This document shows positions 1 to 9,196 of a stretch of 64,000 nt of DNA, piece after piece (within the stretch, counting starts at the first letter, position 1; every line of letters starts with the position of its first letter). The notes under the pieces were generated by a model, which was not told the DNA's origin, did no database searches, and worked only from the letters and a program-made list of their open reading frames with translations. The stretch covers positions 208,342-272,341 of the forward strand of contig WNKI01000005.1 in the NCBI GenBank assembly GCA_015350385.1, written 5' to 3'. The translations under genes and the position numbers were made by a program. Source of the DNA: Aculops lycopersici. Taxonomy: Eukaryota; Arthropoda; Arachnida; Trombidiformes; Eriophyidae.

Positions 1-219
1 TTTTGCCACACGCAATCCCTGCAGGATAAGCGCGTGTTCTCTATCTCGCACGATCGCACCTGTGGACGCGCTTCACTTTCTCCTGCGTCATGTCCAGTCA
101 AGCGTATAATCTAGATTTTGCTAATTATCACCCAATGGCTTTCTCGACACTTGTCTCATAGACATGCACTGATCTGGAAACAAATGCCACCAGCCGTTCA
201 TCTGTATATTTCGCACAAG

Positions 220-227
220 TATATAAA
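220..227 (+). promoter_or_regulatory. TATA box of the His-rich secreted protein gene
   Basis: A TATATAAA octamer lies 83 bases upstream of the chosen ATG at 310. Transcription would be expected to begin about 25-30 bases downstream, near 250, giving a 5' leader of about 60 bases. It also argues against the longer open frame that begins further upstream at about 118. Confidence 0.5.
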
Positions 228-309
228 CTCGACAAGATTCCACTGGAAAAATCACACATGGATTGAGCAACAAGCAATCAAGAGCAATCTAATCAACAGG
301 AAACTCAAG

Positions 310-1125
310 ATGAATCTCAAGTATCCCATCATGTTATGCCCACTAATACTGGGCATAGTCTTCCTTTCACATCAAAGTAAAGTGACCCTTGCCCAAGATA
401 CTCAGCGCACAACTCTGGTGGTGAGCCAGAATCCAAATGGCGCCGGAATCCAGGTAATGGACCCTAATAATAACAATCGGCAATTGATAAACACAAACAG
501 TCAGCAGCAGCTGGAGTTGGAGGGGCAAACAGGAGATGAAGACGCGAGCGAGGAACAGGTTGTTCGTGGATTGTTGGAATGGCTAGAGGAGAAGAAGCGG
601 AAGAAGAAGGAGAATAAGAAGCGGAGACCCTTGCCCATAATTCAACCAATTCTGCCAATGCCACTGCCACTGCCGCCCCCACTTCCACATGAGAGGCCAA
701 GGGAGATTCATATTCATATTAACAATCATATAAAGAAGAAGGAGCACCACAAGAAGCCGCACAAGAAGCATGGCCACTATGAGGACTACCACGATGGCCA
801 CTATGATCATGACTATCATGACAAACACTACAGCGGCAAACACTCCTGGCCTTTGTTGGGCCATCACCTCAACTGGGACCACTTTGGTGGCCACGATCAC
901 CATGGCGGCGACCATCACGGCGGCTACGACGATTACGGCGGACACGAGTCCGCCAAGATCGAGAAGTCCATCAAGTTGCCCAGGAGCTCATTGGAGCAAC
1001 GACAGCAGCAGCCGCGTCAAGACCGAAGTGCCAAGCTAGTGGCGACCAGCGGTCCGATTATTTCCATCACGACCACGACCACAACTACAACCAGGCGACC
1101 AAATCGCAGACTTTTTGCTGGTTGA
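310..1125 (+). CDS. secreted His/Lys/Pro-rich low-complexity protein
   Basis: The product is 271 residues and I do not recognise an orthologue. The frame is open further upstream, but I start at the ATG at 310. It gives a clean signal peptide of about 28 residues (MNLKYPIMLCPLILGIVFLS, then cleavage near TLA-QD) and sits just downstream of a TATA box. After the signal come an acidic/Gln segment, a Lys/Arg-rich stretch, a proline-rich stretch (PLPIIQPILPMPLPLPPPLP), a Lys/His-rich stretch and a region of His-Tyr-Asp-Gly repeats (HYEDYHDGHYDHDYHDKHY). The tail ends with a short Thr run. Composition is like secreted or cuticle-associated His-rich proteins of arthropods, and metal binding or matrix function is only an inference. 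An ATTAAA at 1325-1330 could serve as the poly(A) signal. Confidence 0.7.
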   Translation: MNLKYPIMLCPLILGIVFLSHQSKVTLAQDTQRTTLVVSQNPNGAGIQVMDPNNNNRQLINTNSQQQLELEGQTGDEDASEEQVVRGLLEWLEEKKRKKKENKKRRPLPIIQPILPMPLPLPPPLPHERPREIHIHINNHIKKKEHHKKPHKKHGHYEDYHDGHYDHDYHDKHYSGKHSWPLLGHHLNWDHFGGHDHHGGDHHGGYDDYGGHESAKIEKSIKLPRSSLEQRQQQPRQDRSAKLVATSGPIISITTTTTTTTRRPNRRLFAG

Positions 1126-2800
1126 TATGAATCAAATATTTTTTTTGTTCGAGTGAAGATATTAATGCAAATAGATATAATTGGTATAAGAAGAGATGAG
1201 CTCATGAACAGCGGCGAGAATGAGCACCTTTTGTTGTGTATCGCTGTACTAATCATAGTTATATATATACACTTCTAGTTATAAATCTACCCTACTGACG
1301 CATTTGTGAAGTAGTATCAGTCCCATTAAACAATTTTGCTACCACTAGCAGCAGCAACAACAATAAGAACAACAACAACTATGGCGACTCAAACGCTCGA
1401 TCTATCAACTAGCCAATCAGACTCAACTCTCTTGATGTTTTATAACATCAAGTTTAGATTGATTGGCAGTAACAATTAGCCTGATGGTGCACAACAGCCA
1501 CCAAATTCTAGTCGTGGAGTCATTCATCTTCTCTAATCTATAGATTGAAAATGAGCAACAACTCCAAGGCGAGGCCTTCGCCGATAATCGATCGACGATC
1601 ATGCTGGCAAATAGTACCAAGGGAATGGTTAGATTTCGTCCGAAAGATAATGGGCGCGCCTAGAGTAGTCATTGTTTTACTCACTTGCTTGATTAGATTT
1701 TCTTGAAACAATTTCATTGGCTCACTCAAACACTGACTCAACTGAGGCATCGAGACCAGATGACACTTGTTGCTTGCTACACGTATCTGTTGTTGAATGC
1801 TAGATATCTATGACTAGCCTTCAGCTCGCGAATATATACTACATAATAGATAGATTGAATCCTAGCAGCTCTGGCTAGCATCATTTGTGTCACATAGCAA
1901 CCAAGTTTCGAGTTGATGTAACTGGTGGCTGAGAAATCGCTGTCACCATCTGAGATATGCGCGCAGCGCACTTGTTGATTTGTCTTCTCTATCTCGCTCT
2001 GTGAGTCCCTTTGTCAAACTCTTCGTCACTCTCACTGCAATCTGCAGCTCAAGACGAGAAAGTTTGGGATCTTTCGTGGTGATGGAAAGAAGATTTTGAA
2101 GATATTTTCGCCCGTACCAGTCGCTAGAGCCTCTGCAACAAGATACTCTCAACGCCATCCGACACCTCGGCCAAAGTTTCAAGGTCGGGATTCGTATTCC
2201 ATCCTCTGAGTAGTTATCATCAGCTCGAGATTCTCAAGTTTCGATTTCATATTGGCAGAAGGAGTGGGATTGGTGGTTGTTCTAGCAAGAGGTAGAACAA
2301 AGAGGGAGAGCAACAAAAAAGTTTCAATTTCTCACTCGCCCGTCGGTGCAAAAGACAAAAAATTTGTCAGGGAGATTTTGTCAATTGATACGCGCCATAG
2401 ATTATCGAGATACCGCCATCGTCACTCTCATAGCCAAGTATGTGACATCTCAAACTCTAACCAATTAGCTTAAGTCAACCTATCTGAAGAAAGCAAAAAA
2501 CTTCTTGTCTCTAAATTCAAGAAAAGTCCCAATTATGCATTGAAAAAATAAGCACGAACAAATACTTACCTAAGTTATTATCATTATTACTATTATAATT
2601 TACACTCGAAGTGTGAAACTCCATAATCCTGCTATTTGGTCCTAAATCTACATATTTGTGTGATATATTTTCATTGGTGATGAAGTGTTCAAGTTAGCAA
2701 AGCATTCAAAATTTGTATGGCAAGGGGGAAGCGAAGCAATCAAGACTGTAAGTGAAGAACACACAAGCGATTAAATAATATATATACAAGCAAAAATAGA
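1126..2800. other. intergenic: 3' region of the His-rich gene and 5' region of the ABC transporter gene
   Basis: I see no convincing coding sequence in about 1.7 kb. The tract contains an ATTAAA (1325-1330) suited to the upstream gene, CAA-type low complexity near 1350-1380, and an AT-rich stretch just before the transporter ATG. Short open frames on either strand have no recognisable content. A 5' untranslated exon of the transporter gene could lie here but is not demonstrable. Confidence 0.5.
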
Positions 2801-5800
2801 ATGCCTCTCGGCAATGGAAAGATGCGAAATGGATCCTCGGCTAAGGAGTCGCCTTGGGACCATGCAAGTATTTTATCCAAATACTTTCTATCCTTCATGG
2901 TGCCCATCTTCAGGAAGGCTTATGGAGGTCAGTTGAATGTTGAGGATATTGGAGCGCCGCCGCGCGTTGATTACTCGAGAACTTTGGGTTTAAGAGTGAC
3001 GCATAATTACAACCAAGAATTGCTCAATAGAAAGAATCCAAGTTTTCTACGCTCACTCATCAAGACGTTTGGGTGTGAGTTGTTTCTATTCTCAATTAGC
3101 GATTTTATCAGCAAGTGTGTTGCGTTTCCAATGCAAACCATTGCTTTGGGTTGGCTAATTAAAGACGCTGGACTCTACCTGAATGCGCCGGGAATGGCCG
3201 CGGTGAGTGCCGTGAACGATGCAATGGCAAACAATACAGTGCCGCAACCTGTTGTTGCAGGCGGAGCGGCGGCCGCCAATGCAATTCCGCCTTTCTTGCC
3301 CCAACTGCCGCCAGTTTTAGCGGCAGCCGCTGAAGATTTGACCGGCGAAACTGCCTTTTGGAACATCATCTACGACTCACTATATCTAATTATATTTACC
3401 TGGGTCGCAATCGTACTAGCCCATCCCATGTATTTTCAAACCTATCACATTGGAATGAAGTGTCGCATTGCAGCCTGCTACATGATCTACAAGAAATCCC
3501 TAAGACTAAGCCAATCGGCGATGACAGAGACAACAGTTGGCCAAATGGTAAACTTGCTATCAAATGACGTGAATAGATTTGACCAAGTGATCAACATGAT
3601 GCCCTACCTATTGATTGGTCCAGCGCAAGCCATAGTTTGTGTTGTCATCTTGTCTGTCTTTTACCTGGGAGCCTATCCAACGTTGGCCAGTTTAGTGTCC
3701 ATGATAATCTATGTCATCATACAAACTTCAATGGGCCGAGGATTTGGCAAATTTAGGGCAAAGACAGCGCAGCGAACAGACGAGAGGGTTAGACTAATGA
3801 ACGAGATTATTCTTGCCATGAGGATTATCAAGATGTACGCTTGGGAAAAGCCATTCAAGTCGCTTGTTAGAACAGCAAGACGCCGCGAGGTCACAACAAT
3901 TGGAGTCTCCCTTCTACTTAAAGTCATCAATGGAACGCTATTCTTTGTATCGAGCAAGATCATCGTATTCGCAGCTTTAATCACCTACGTGCTACTTGGC
4001 TACTCGTTTAATCCGGAGATCGTCTTCGTATCGATAGGTCTCGCGAACCTGATGCGCATCTCTCTGACCCTGATGTTTCCTGGCGCCGTTGCTTATTGCG
4101 CCGAGACAGTCGTCTCATGTCGCCGAATTGACAAGTTCCTCAAGTTACCTGAACTTGAACACTCGCTTACCACTTACAAGGCTTCGAATGATTGTTTTGG
4201 TTGCAAGTATGTGGTTCAAATGAGCAAGGTCACTGCCTCGTGGACTCCATATGGGAGACAGGATGACATAGGAAGTGCAAGTAAGTTAAGCTCCAGTACC
4301 TCAACTCAGATCCCGGGTGCAGGATCCGACTCTAAGTCGAATGAAATCATTAGAAATCTTAGCTTGGGTATAAAGCCGCGCGATTTGGTGCTGATTGTCG
4401 GTCGTGTTGGATCAGGTAAGTCGTCGGTGCTCATGTCAATCCTCGGCGAGTTACCAGTGACAAGTGGTTGCCTTCAGGTGAACGGACGAATCTCCTATGC
4501 CTCTCAGGAGGCTTGGATTTTCTCTGGCTCAGTTAGGGACAACATTCTGTTTGGAAAATCAATGGATCCCGAGAGATACAGTGAAGTTATAAGAGTTTGC
4601 TCCCTAAATAGAGACCTTGACCTGCTAGTTGATGGCGACTTGACCATCGTAGGCGAGAGAGGAGTCTCACTTTCTGGTGGTCAGAAGGCGCGAGTTAATT
4701 TAGCTCGCGCCTTGTACAACGAGGCCGATTTGTACCTGCTCGACGATCCACTATCCGCCGTTGACGCACCTGTTGCCAAGCACATTTTCAACGAGTCACT
4801 AAGGACCTTCCTCCGCAAGAAGACAGTTATTTTGGCCACCCATCAGTTGCAATTCCTGCGCCACGCAAGCAAGGTTCTCGTAGTCGATAGAGATTCGCCG
4901 GCTGCCTTTGGAACTTTGCAGGAGGTTATGGATTCCGAGGCATTTGCCGTGGTCGATTATAGCAAGGAGGCCTTTGAGGATGCAACTTCGCGCGAGGATG
5001 TGCAGAGCGAGGAGGGGAGTCAGGGTGGCGGCGAGGCGCAGGTGCAACGGCACAGCCGGAAGTCGAGCCGCTCGACCACCGTAATGATGAGCTCCTCGTC
5101 GGCCTCCACCTCGAAGGCCGGAAGTTTGACGCCTCCAAAGAGTCGCGAGGGTTCGAGTGGCGAGGACAACACGATAGCAACGGCGGCCGCTAAACAGGTG
5201 GCAGCAGAGGAGGCGGCCAGACAAGTGGGCGTGCCGTTGATTAGACCAGACTCGCAGGCTTCCTCGAATTTGAACGAGAGTGTCAAGTTGATTACATCTC
5301 TAACTAACGGCTCAAAGGGGGGAAAGAATTCAGGTGAGCAGTCAGACTACGACGACGCGCCGGCCGAGCAGAAGGCAATGAGGAGGAAGCAAACAGGTGG
5401 CAGTGGTAGCGATAAGCGCCAGGGAACCGAGATATTGAGTGCCATTTCATCCGATTGCTCCACTTACAGGTATTACATCAGTAATGCCTTTGGGTTCATA
5501 ATGTTAACTTGGTTTATATTGACCAATGTGGCAGCTCAAGGCTTATATCAGTACACCGATTATTTCCTGAGTTTTTGGACCGATTCAGTGCAGAGGAAAG
5601 AGTATCAAGGCGCCAACTTTGTTCCCGTTACCTTTGTGGACTCGCTCACTTCCGGCGACATCAGTATCATCTATGCGGCGCTCGTAGGCCTCTGTATTGT
5701 TTCAACATTCTTTAGAACATCAACACTATTCTTTGGAACCCTAAGAGCTTCAATCAACATTCACAACAAACTATTTAACAGTGTTATTCACGCGCCAATG

Positions 5801-7339
5801 AGTTTCTTCGACTTCAGTCCCATTGGTATTCTATTAAACAGATTAAGTCGCGACATCGGATTTGTCGACGAGACTTTGCCGCAAACTCTCAATGATATTA
5901 TTGTGATCTTCGTCAATATCATTGGTATTATTGTGCTAACCATTGTCATTGACTACAAGAATTCTGGAGCCGCAGTCGTGCTGCTAATTCTGGTATTTGC
6001 ACTAAGACACTTTAGCGCTAGAGCCATCACAAGACTCAAGCAAATCGAGGGACTCACCAGGAGTCCAGTATTTTCGCACCTATCCACTACCCTATCAGGA
6101 TTGCCCACAATTAGAGCATTCAAGGTTCAGGACGAGTTTGTGAGGATATTCGACAGACATCAGGATACTCATACTAGCGCTTGGTTTAATTATATTGCTG
6201 CAGGTCGGTGGTTGGCCGTCACTATGGATTGGCTTTGCCTCCTTTTCATTGTTTCGGTGGTAATATTGCTGCTTATATTCTCGTTGGACTCAACAAATGC
6301 TAGTTTAATTGGTCTACTAATCTCACAGGTGGTTATTATTCCCGGTCCACTTCAATGGGGAATGCGTCAGCTAATTGAGATGGAGAGTCAAATGACTTCG
6401 GTGCAAAGGATCAAGGAGTTTAGTGAGCTGAAGCCGGAAGAGGAGGTTTTGGCATTACGAAGAGACGACAACTCGAGCTCCGCCTCCTCAAGCTCGTTGC
6501 ACGAGCACTTTACCATTGCAAGCTACCAAAGTGGCCTCATTCCGCCGGCTCGAGGTGAGATTAGATTCATTGATGTGACGCTAAGTTATTTCCCCGACGA
6601 GCCACCAGTGATAAAGAATTTAAACTTTACCATAAAACCAAGGGAAAAGATTGGCATTGTTGGCCGAACGGGAGCTGGAAAGTCAAGTATTGTCTCTATT
6701 CTATTTAGACTCTACGACTTCAGTGGATCCATTGAGATCGATGGCCGAGATTCAAAGTCTATGTCATTAGCTCAGCTCAGGAGATCTATGAGCATTATTC
6801 CACAAGACCCAATTCTGTTTGGCGGCACGATTAGGAGAAATCTAGATCCGTTTAGCGAGTACTCGGACGCGGCTCTATGGGACGCCCTCGAGGCTGTACA
6901 ATTGCGACAGGTGTTTTCCAGGTATGCTCAGGGTCTCGACTTTCAGGTTAGCGAGGCAGGTAGCAATTTTAGTGTTGGCCAGAGGCAACTAATCTGCCTG
7001 GCGAGAGCCATTGTAAGACGAAATCAAATCTTGGTTCTCGACGAGGCAACAGCAAATGTGGACCCAGAAACAGATGCGTTCATTCAGAGAACCATAGCGA
7101 CTCAATTCAGTCACTGTACCGTGCTGACCATTGCCCATAGACTTATAACAATCGTCGACTCGGATAGAGTTTTGGTCTTGGATAGGGGAGAAGTTCGTGA
7201 GTTCGCCTCACCCTATGAGCTAATCAACGACGAATCGAGTCTATTTGCCCAAATGATCAATAGCTCTGCTCGACAGGCCGCTAGATTGAAGGACATGATT
7301 AGAGAGAAGCAACTTGCCAGAGAGTCAGAGAGTTCTTGA
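2801..7339 (+). CDS. ABCC4: ABC transporter, subfamily C (ABCC4/MRP4-like), full-length single exon
   Basis: The product is 1512 residues with two transmembrane domains and two nucleotide-binding domains and no TMD0, the short-MRP arrangement. It should be a plasma-membrane ATP-driven exporter of organic anions and conjugates. NBD1 has Walker A GRVGSGKSS near residue 535, a Q-loop in YASQEAWIFSGSVRDNILFG, signature LSGGQ near 624, Walker B LYLLDD near 644 and the H-loop of ATHQLQ. NBD2 has Walker A GRTGAGKSS near 1290, a signature degenerated to FSVGQ near 1390, Walker B ILVLDEATANVD and IAHRL. It is longer than the roughly 1300 residues usual for ABCC4. There is an Ala/Pro-rich insert between the first transmembrane helices (about 127-185) and a Ser/Glu/Gly-rich linker of about 200 residues after NBD1. 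No intron is needed. Poly(A) candidate ATTAAA 7375-7380. The family is certain; the ABCC4 class is likely. Confidence 0.93.
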   Translation: MPLGNGKMRNGSSAKESPWDHASILSKYFLSFMVPIFRKAYGGQLNVEDIGAPPRVDYSRTLGLRVTHNYNQELLNRKNPSFLRSLIKTFGCELFLFSISDFISKCVAFPMQTIALGWLIKDAGLYLNAPGMAAVSAVNDAMANNTVPQPVVAGGAAAANAIPPFLPQLPPVLAAAAEDLTGETAFWNIIYDSLYLIIFTWVAIVLAHPMYFQTYHIGMKCRIAACYMIYKKSLRLSQSAMTETTVGQMVNLLSNDVNRFDQVINMMPYLLIGPAQAIVCVVILSVFYLGAYPTLASLVSMIIYVIIQTSMGRGFGKFRAKTAQRTDERVRLMNEIILAMRIIKMYAWEKPFKSLVRTARRREVTTIGVSLLLKVINGTLFFVSSKIIVFAALITYVLLGYSFNPEIVFVSIGLANLMRISLTLMFPGAVAYCAETVVSCRRIDKFLKLPELEHSLTTYKASNDCFGCKYVVQMSKVTASWTPYGRQDDIGSASKLSSSTSTQIPGAGSDSKSNEIIRNLSLGIKPRDLVLIVGRVGSGKSSVLMSILGELPVTSGCLQVNGRISYASQEAWIFSGSVRDNILFGKSMDPERYSEVIRVCSLNRDLDLLVDGDLTIVGERGVSLSGGQKARVNLARALYNEADLYLLDDPLSAVDAPVAKHIFNESLRTFLRKKTVILATHQLQFLRHASKVLVVDRDSPAAFGTLQEVMDSEAFAVVDYSKEAFEDATSREDVQSEEGSQGGGEAQVQRHSRKSSRSTTVMMSSSSASTSKAGSLTPPKSREGSSGEDNTIATAAAKQVAAEEAARQVGVPLIRPDSQASSNLNESVKLITSLTNGSKGGKNSGEQSDYDDAPAEQKAMRRKQTGGSGSDKRQGTEILSAISSDCSTYRYYISNAFGFIMLTWFILTNVAAQGLYQYTDYFLSFWTDSVQRKEYQGANFVPVTFVDSLTSGDISIIYAALVGLCIVSTFFRTSTLFFGTLRASINIHNKLFNSVIHAPMSFFDFSPIGILLNRLSRDIGFVDETLPQTLNDIIVIFVNIIGIIVLTIVIDYKNSGAAVVLLILVFALRHFSARAITRLKQIEGLTRSPVFSHLSTTLSGLPTIRAFKVQDEFVRIFDRHQDTHTSAWFNYIAAGRWLAVTMDWLCLLFIVSVVILLLIFSLDSTNASLIGLLISQVVIIPGPLQWGMRQLIEMESQMTSVQRIKEFSELKPEEEVLALRRDDNSSSASSSSLHEHFTIASYQSGLIPPARGEIRFIDVTLSYFPDEPPVIKNLNFTIKPREKIGIVGRTGAGKSSIVSILFRLYDFSGSIEIDGRDSKSMSLAQLRRSMSIIPQDPILFGGTIRRNLDPFSEYSDAALWDALEAVQLRQVFSRYAQGLDFQVSEAGSNFSVGQRQLICLARAIVRRNQILVLDEATANVDPETDAFIQRTIATQFSHCTVLTIAHRLITIVDSDRVLVLDRGEVREFASPYELINDESSLFAQMINSSARQAARLKDMIREKQLARESESS

Positions 7340-7374
7340 GCGTTAGCTTTCTTTGAATGAATCATAACCAAATA

Positions 7375-7380
7375 ATTAAA
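7375..7380 (+). terminator. poly(A) signal candidate (ATTAAA) of the ABC transporter gene
   Basis: The hexamer lies 36 bases after the stop codon in an AT-rich trailer. The convergent gene on the minus strand ends at 7589, so the two transcripts would end within about 200 bases of each other. Confidence 0.4.
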
Positions 7381-7587
7381 ATATACACAAAGTTAGGTGT
7401 ACATAGTATATAGTATCACAATTTGGATTTGATCAACAGGTGTTCCTCTTCCACTTTAAATCTTCGCGCTTTAGCAAACGAGCCCAAAAATCGACTTCTA
7501 GTTCTTCGAGATGAACGCTAGCAAATTTTCTATCACTTCACGAGTCGATATTGATACAAAGGGAGTAGCTTCTGAAAAAATTAAATT

Positions 7588-7593
7588 TTTATT
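7588..7593 (-). terminator. poly(A) signal (AATAAA) overlapping the stop codon
   Basis: On the minus strand the last codons read AAG-CCC-GAA-TAA-AAA. The TAA stop (7591-7589) is therefore embedded in a canonical AATAAA. The signal would leave a 3' untranslated region of only about 15-30 bases. I see no other AATAAA on this strand before the neighbouring transporter gene ends. Confidence 0.45.
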
Positions 7594-9196
7594 CGGGCTT
7601 GGCGGCAGCCTCGGCGGCGGGCTCGGCAGTAGCTTCAGCGGCCGACTCAGCGGCAGCTTCGGTGGCGGGCTCAGGGGCAGATTCAACGGCCGGCTCAGCG
7701 GCAGACTCGGCAGCGGGCTCAGCAGCGGGCTCGGCGGCAGTCTCGGCTTCAGCTTCAGCTTCGGTGGCGTCTTCAGGGGCAGCCTCCGCAGCAGCTACAG
7801 CGGCGGGCTCGGCGGCTACTTCAGGGGCAGCTTCGGCGACGTCTTCAGCAGCGGCTTCAGCAGCAGGCTCTGCAGCAGGTTCGGCGGCAGCCTCGGCGGG
7901 CGGCTCAGCAGCGGGCTCAGCGGCGGGCTCGGTGGCAACTTCAGCGGGTGGCTCAGCGGCAGATTCAGCGGGCGGCTCAGCGGCAGACTCGGCAGCGGGC
8001 TCAGCGGCAGTATCGGCGGGCGGCTCAGCGGCGGGCTCGGTGGCAGCCTCGGCGGCGGGCTCTGCGGCAGCTTCGGCGGCGGGCTCAGCAGCTACTTCAG
8101 AGGCAGCTTCGGTGGAGGGCTCTGCAGCGGGCTCTGCGGCAGCCTCGGTGGGCGACTCAGCAGCGGGCTCAGCGGCAGCCTCGGCGGCGGGCTCGGTGGC
8201 AACTTCAGCGGGCGGCTCAGCGGCGGGCTCAGCAGCGGGCTCAGCGGCGGGCTCAGCGGCGGGCTTCAGCGGGCGGCTCAGCGGCAGTCCGGCTCAGCGG
8301 CGGGCAGCGGCGGGCTCGGCGGCAGCTTCAGCGGCAGCTTCGGTGGGCGGCTCAGCAGCGGGCTCAGCGGCAGCCTCGGCGGCGGGCGCAGGGGCAGATT
8401 CAACGGCCGGCTCGGTGGCAACCTCGGCGGCGGCTTCAGCGGCACTTGTGGTTTCGACGGAAGTTCCGACAATGATTGCTGGCTCACTGGCTACCTCACT
8501 AGCCGCCCCGATGAATCCGCTAGTGGTTATCTCGGCATCGGTCGTGGCAGCAAGTGTGGAGGTCCCCTCAGCTACTGCCTGATTTGTTTCCGGCCCGGTC
8601 GTCGCGGCCTCAGTGGTTGTTGATTCAGGAGCGACAGTGGGCTCCTCAACCGGAGCTGGAGCCTCAGTGATGGCAACTGGTGTCCCGGTTGTGGTTGGCG
8701 CCTCGATGGCTGCTGGAGCTTCAGTGGATTCTGGAGCAGGTTCAACACTAATCTCAACAATTGGAGCAGCAGTAGTAGTAGTTGTGGTAGTTGGCTCGCC
8801 ACGAGGCTTGACCTCTGGCACCAATTTTACTCTCGAGTCAACCAAGTTAGCCCTAGTGATCTTTCCCTCCCTCCCAAGACCAAGCTTGCTCATCAGACTC
8901 TTCGCGCGTTCCTTAAGTCCCGTCAAGCTCAACAGACCCCTTGGCTTTCGAGCTTTCTCCACAGGCTCTGCCTGGTCGGGAATGGTCACTTGGAGGGGCG
9001 TGTCGTGAACGGCGCCCTTGGAGTCGGTGATGGGCACAGTGATGGTGACTCTGCTGCCCGAATTTGTCGCTACCGACGGCTGCTGGCTGGATTTAAAGAG
9101 GCGCTTAATTCTATCGAACAAAGCATCGGTTGGCTGGGGAGCTAGCAGTGTAACCGCAACTGCAGTCAAGGTTAAAACTAAAACAATGAATCTCAT
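7589..9196 (-). CDS. secreted Glu/Ala/Pro tandem-repeat protein, reading frame broken by a local patch
   Basis: The protein begins with a clear signal peptide (MRFIVLVLTLTAVAVTLL, cleavage after PTDA). An amphipathic and basic segment (LFDRIKRLFKSS) follows, then a Thr-rich spacer, then a long run of four-residue units of the type E-P-A-A or E-A-A-A encoded by a GC-rich 12-base unit. As written, the frame stops at 8296-8294 after 300 residues. The same frame reopens immediately and continues with the same E/A/P units to a natural end (AAAKPE, TAA at 7591-7589). Only about 45 bases (roughly 8262-8310) are shifted, and the net shift is zero. So either the gene encodes about 535 residues and the patch is a sequencing or assembly error, or it is a real truncating mutation. 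Long open frames on the opposite strand here are antisense shadows of the repeat. Function unknown. Confidence 0.7.
7594..8455 (-). repeat. coding minisatellite, about 12-base unit (Glu-Pro/Ala-Ala-Ala)
   Basis: The stretch is built of degenerate 12-base units in which three GC-rich Ala or Pro codons follow one GAG or GAA codon. Occasional Ser, Thr and Val variants appear. All frames on the plus strand are nearly stop-free, which produces spurious long open frames of 370 and 327 codons. Unit-to-unit differences are mostly third-position changes, as expected for an expanded coding repeat under protein-level constraint. Confidence 0.8.

Noticed and set aside
7511..8623. Long plus-strand open frames (370 and 327 codons) of Gly/Ser/Leu/Arg or Ala/Ser/Gly composition
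   Set aside because: They are antisense readings of the 12-base repeat coding for the minus-strand secreted protein, which has a signal peptide, a natural stop and a poly(A) signal. The plus-strand frames have none of these.
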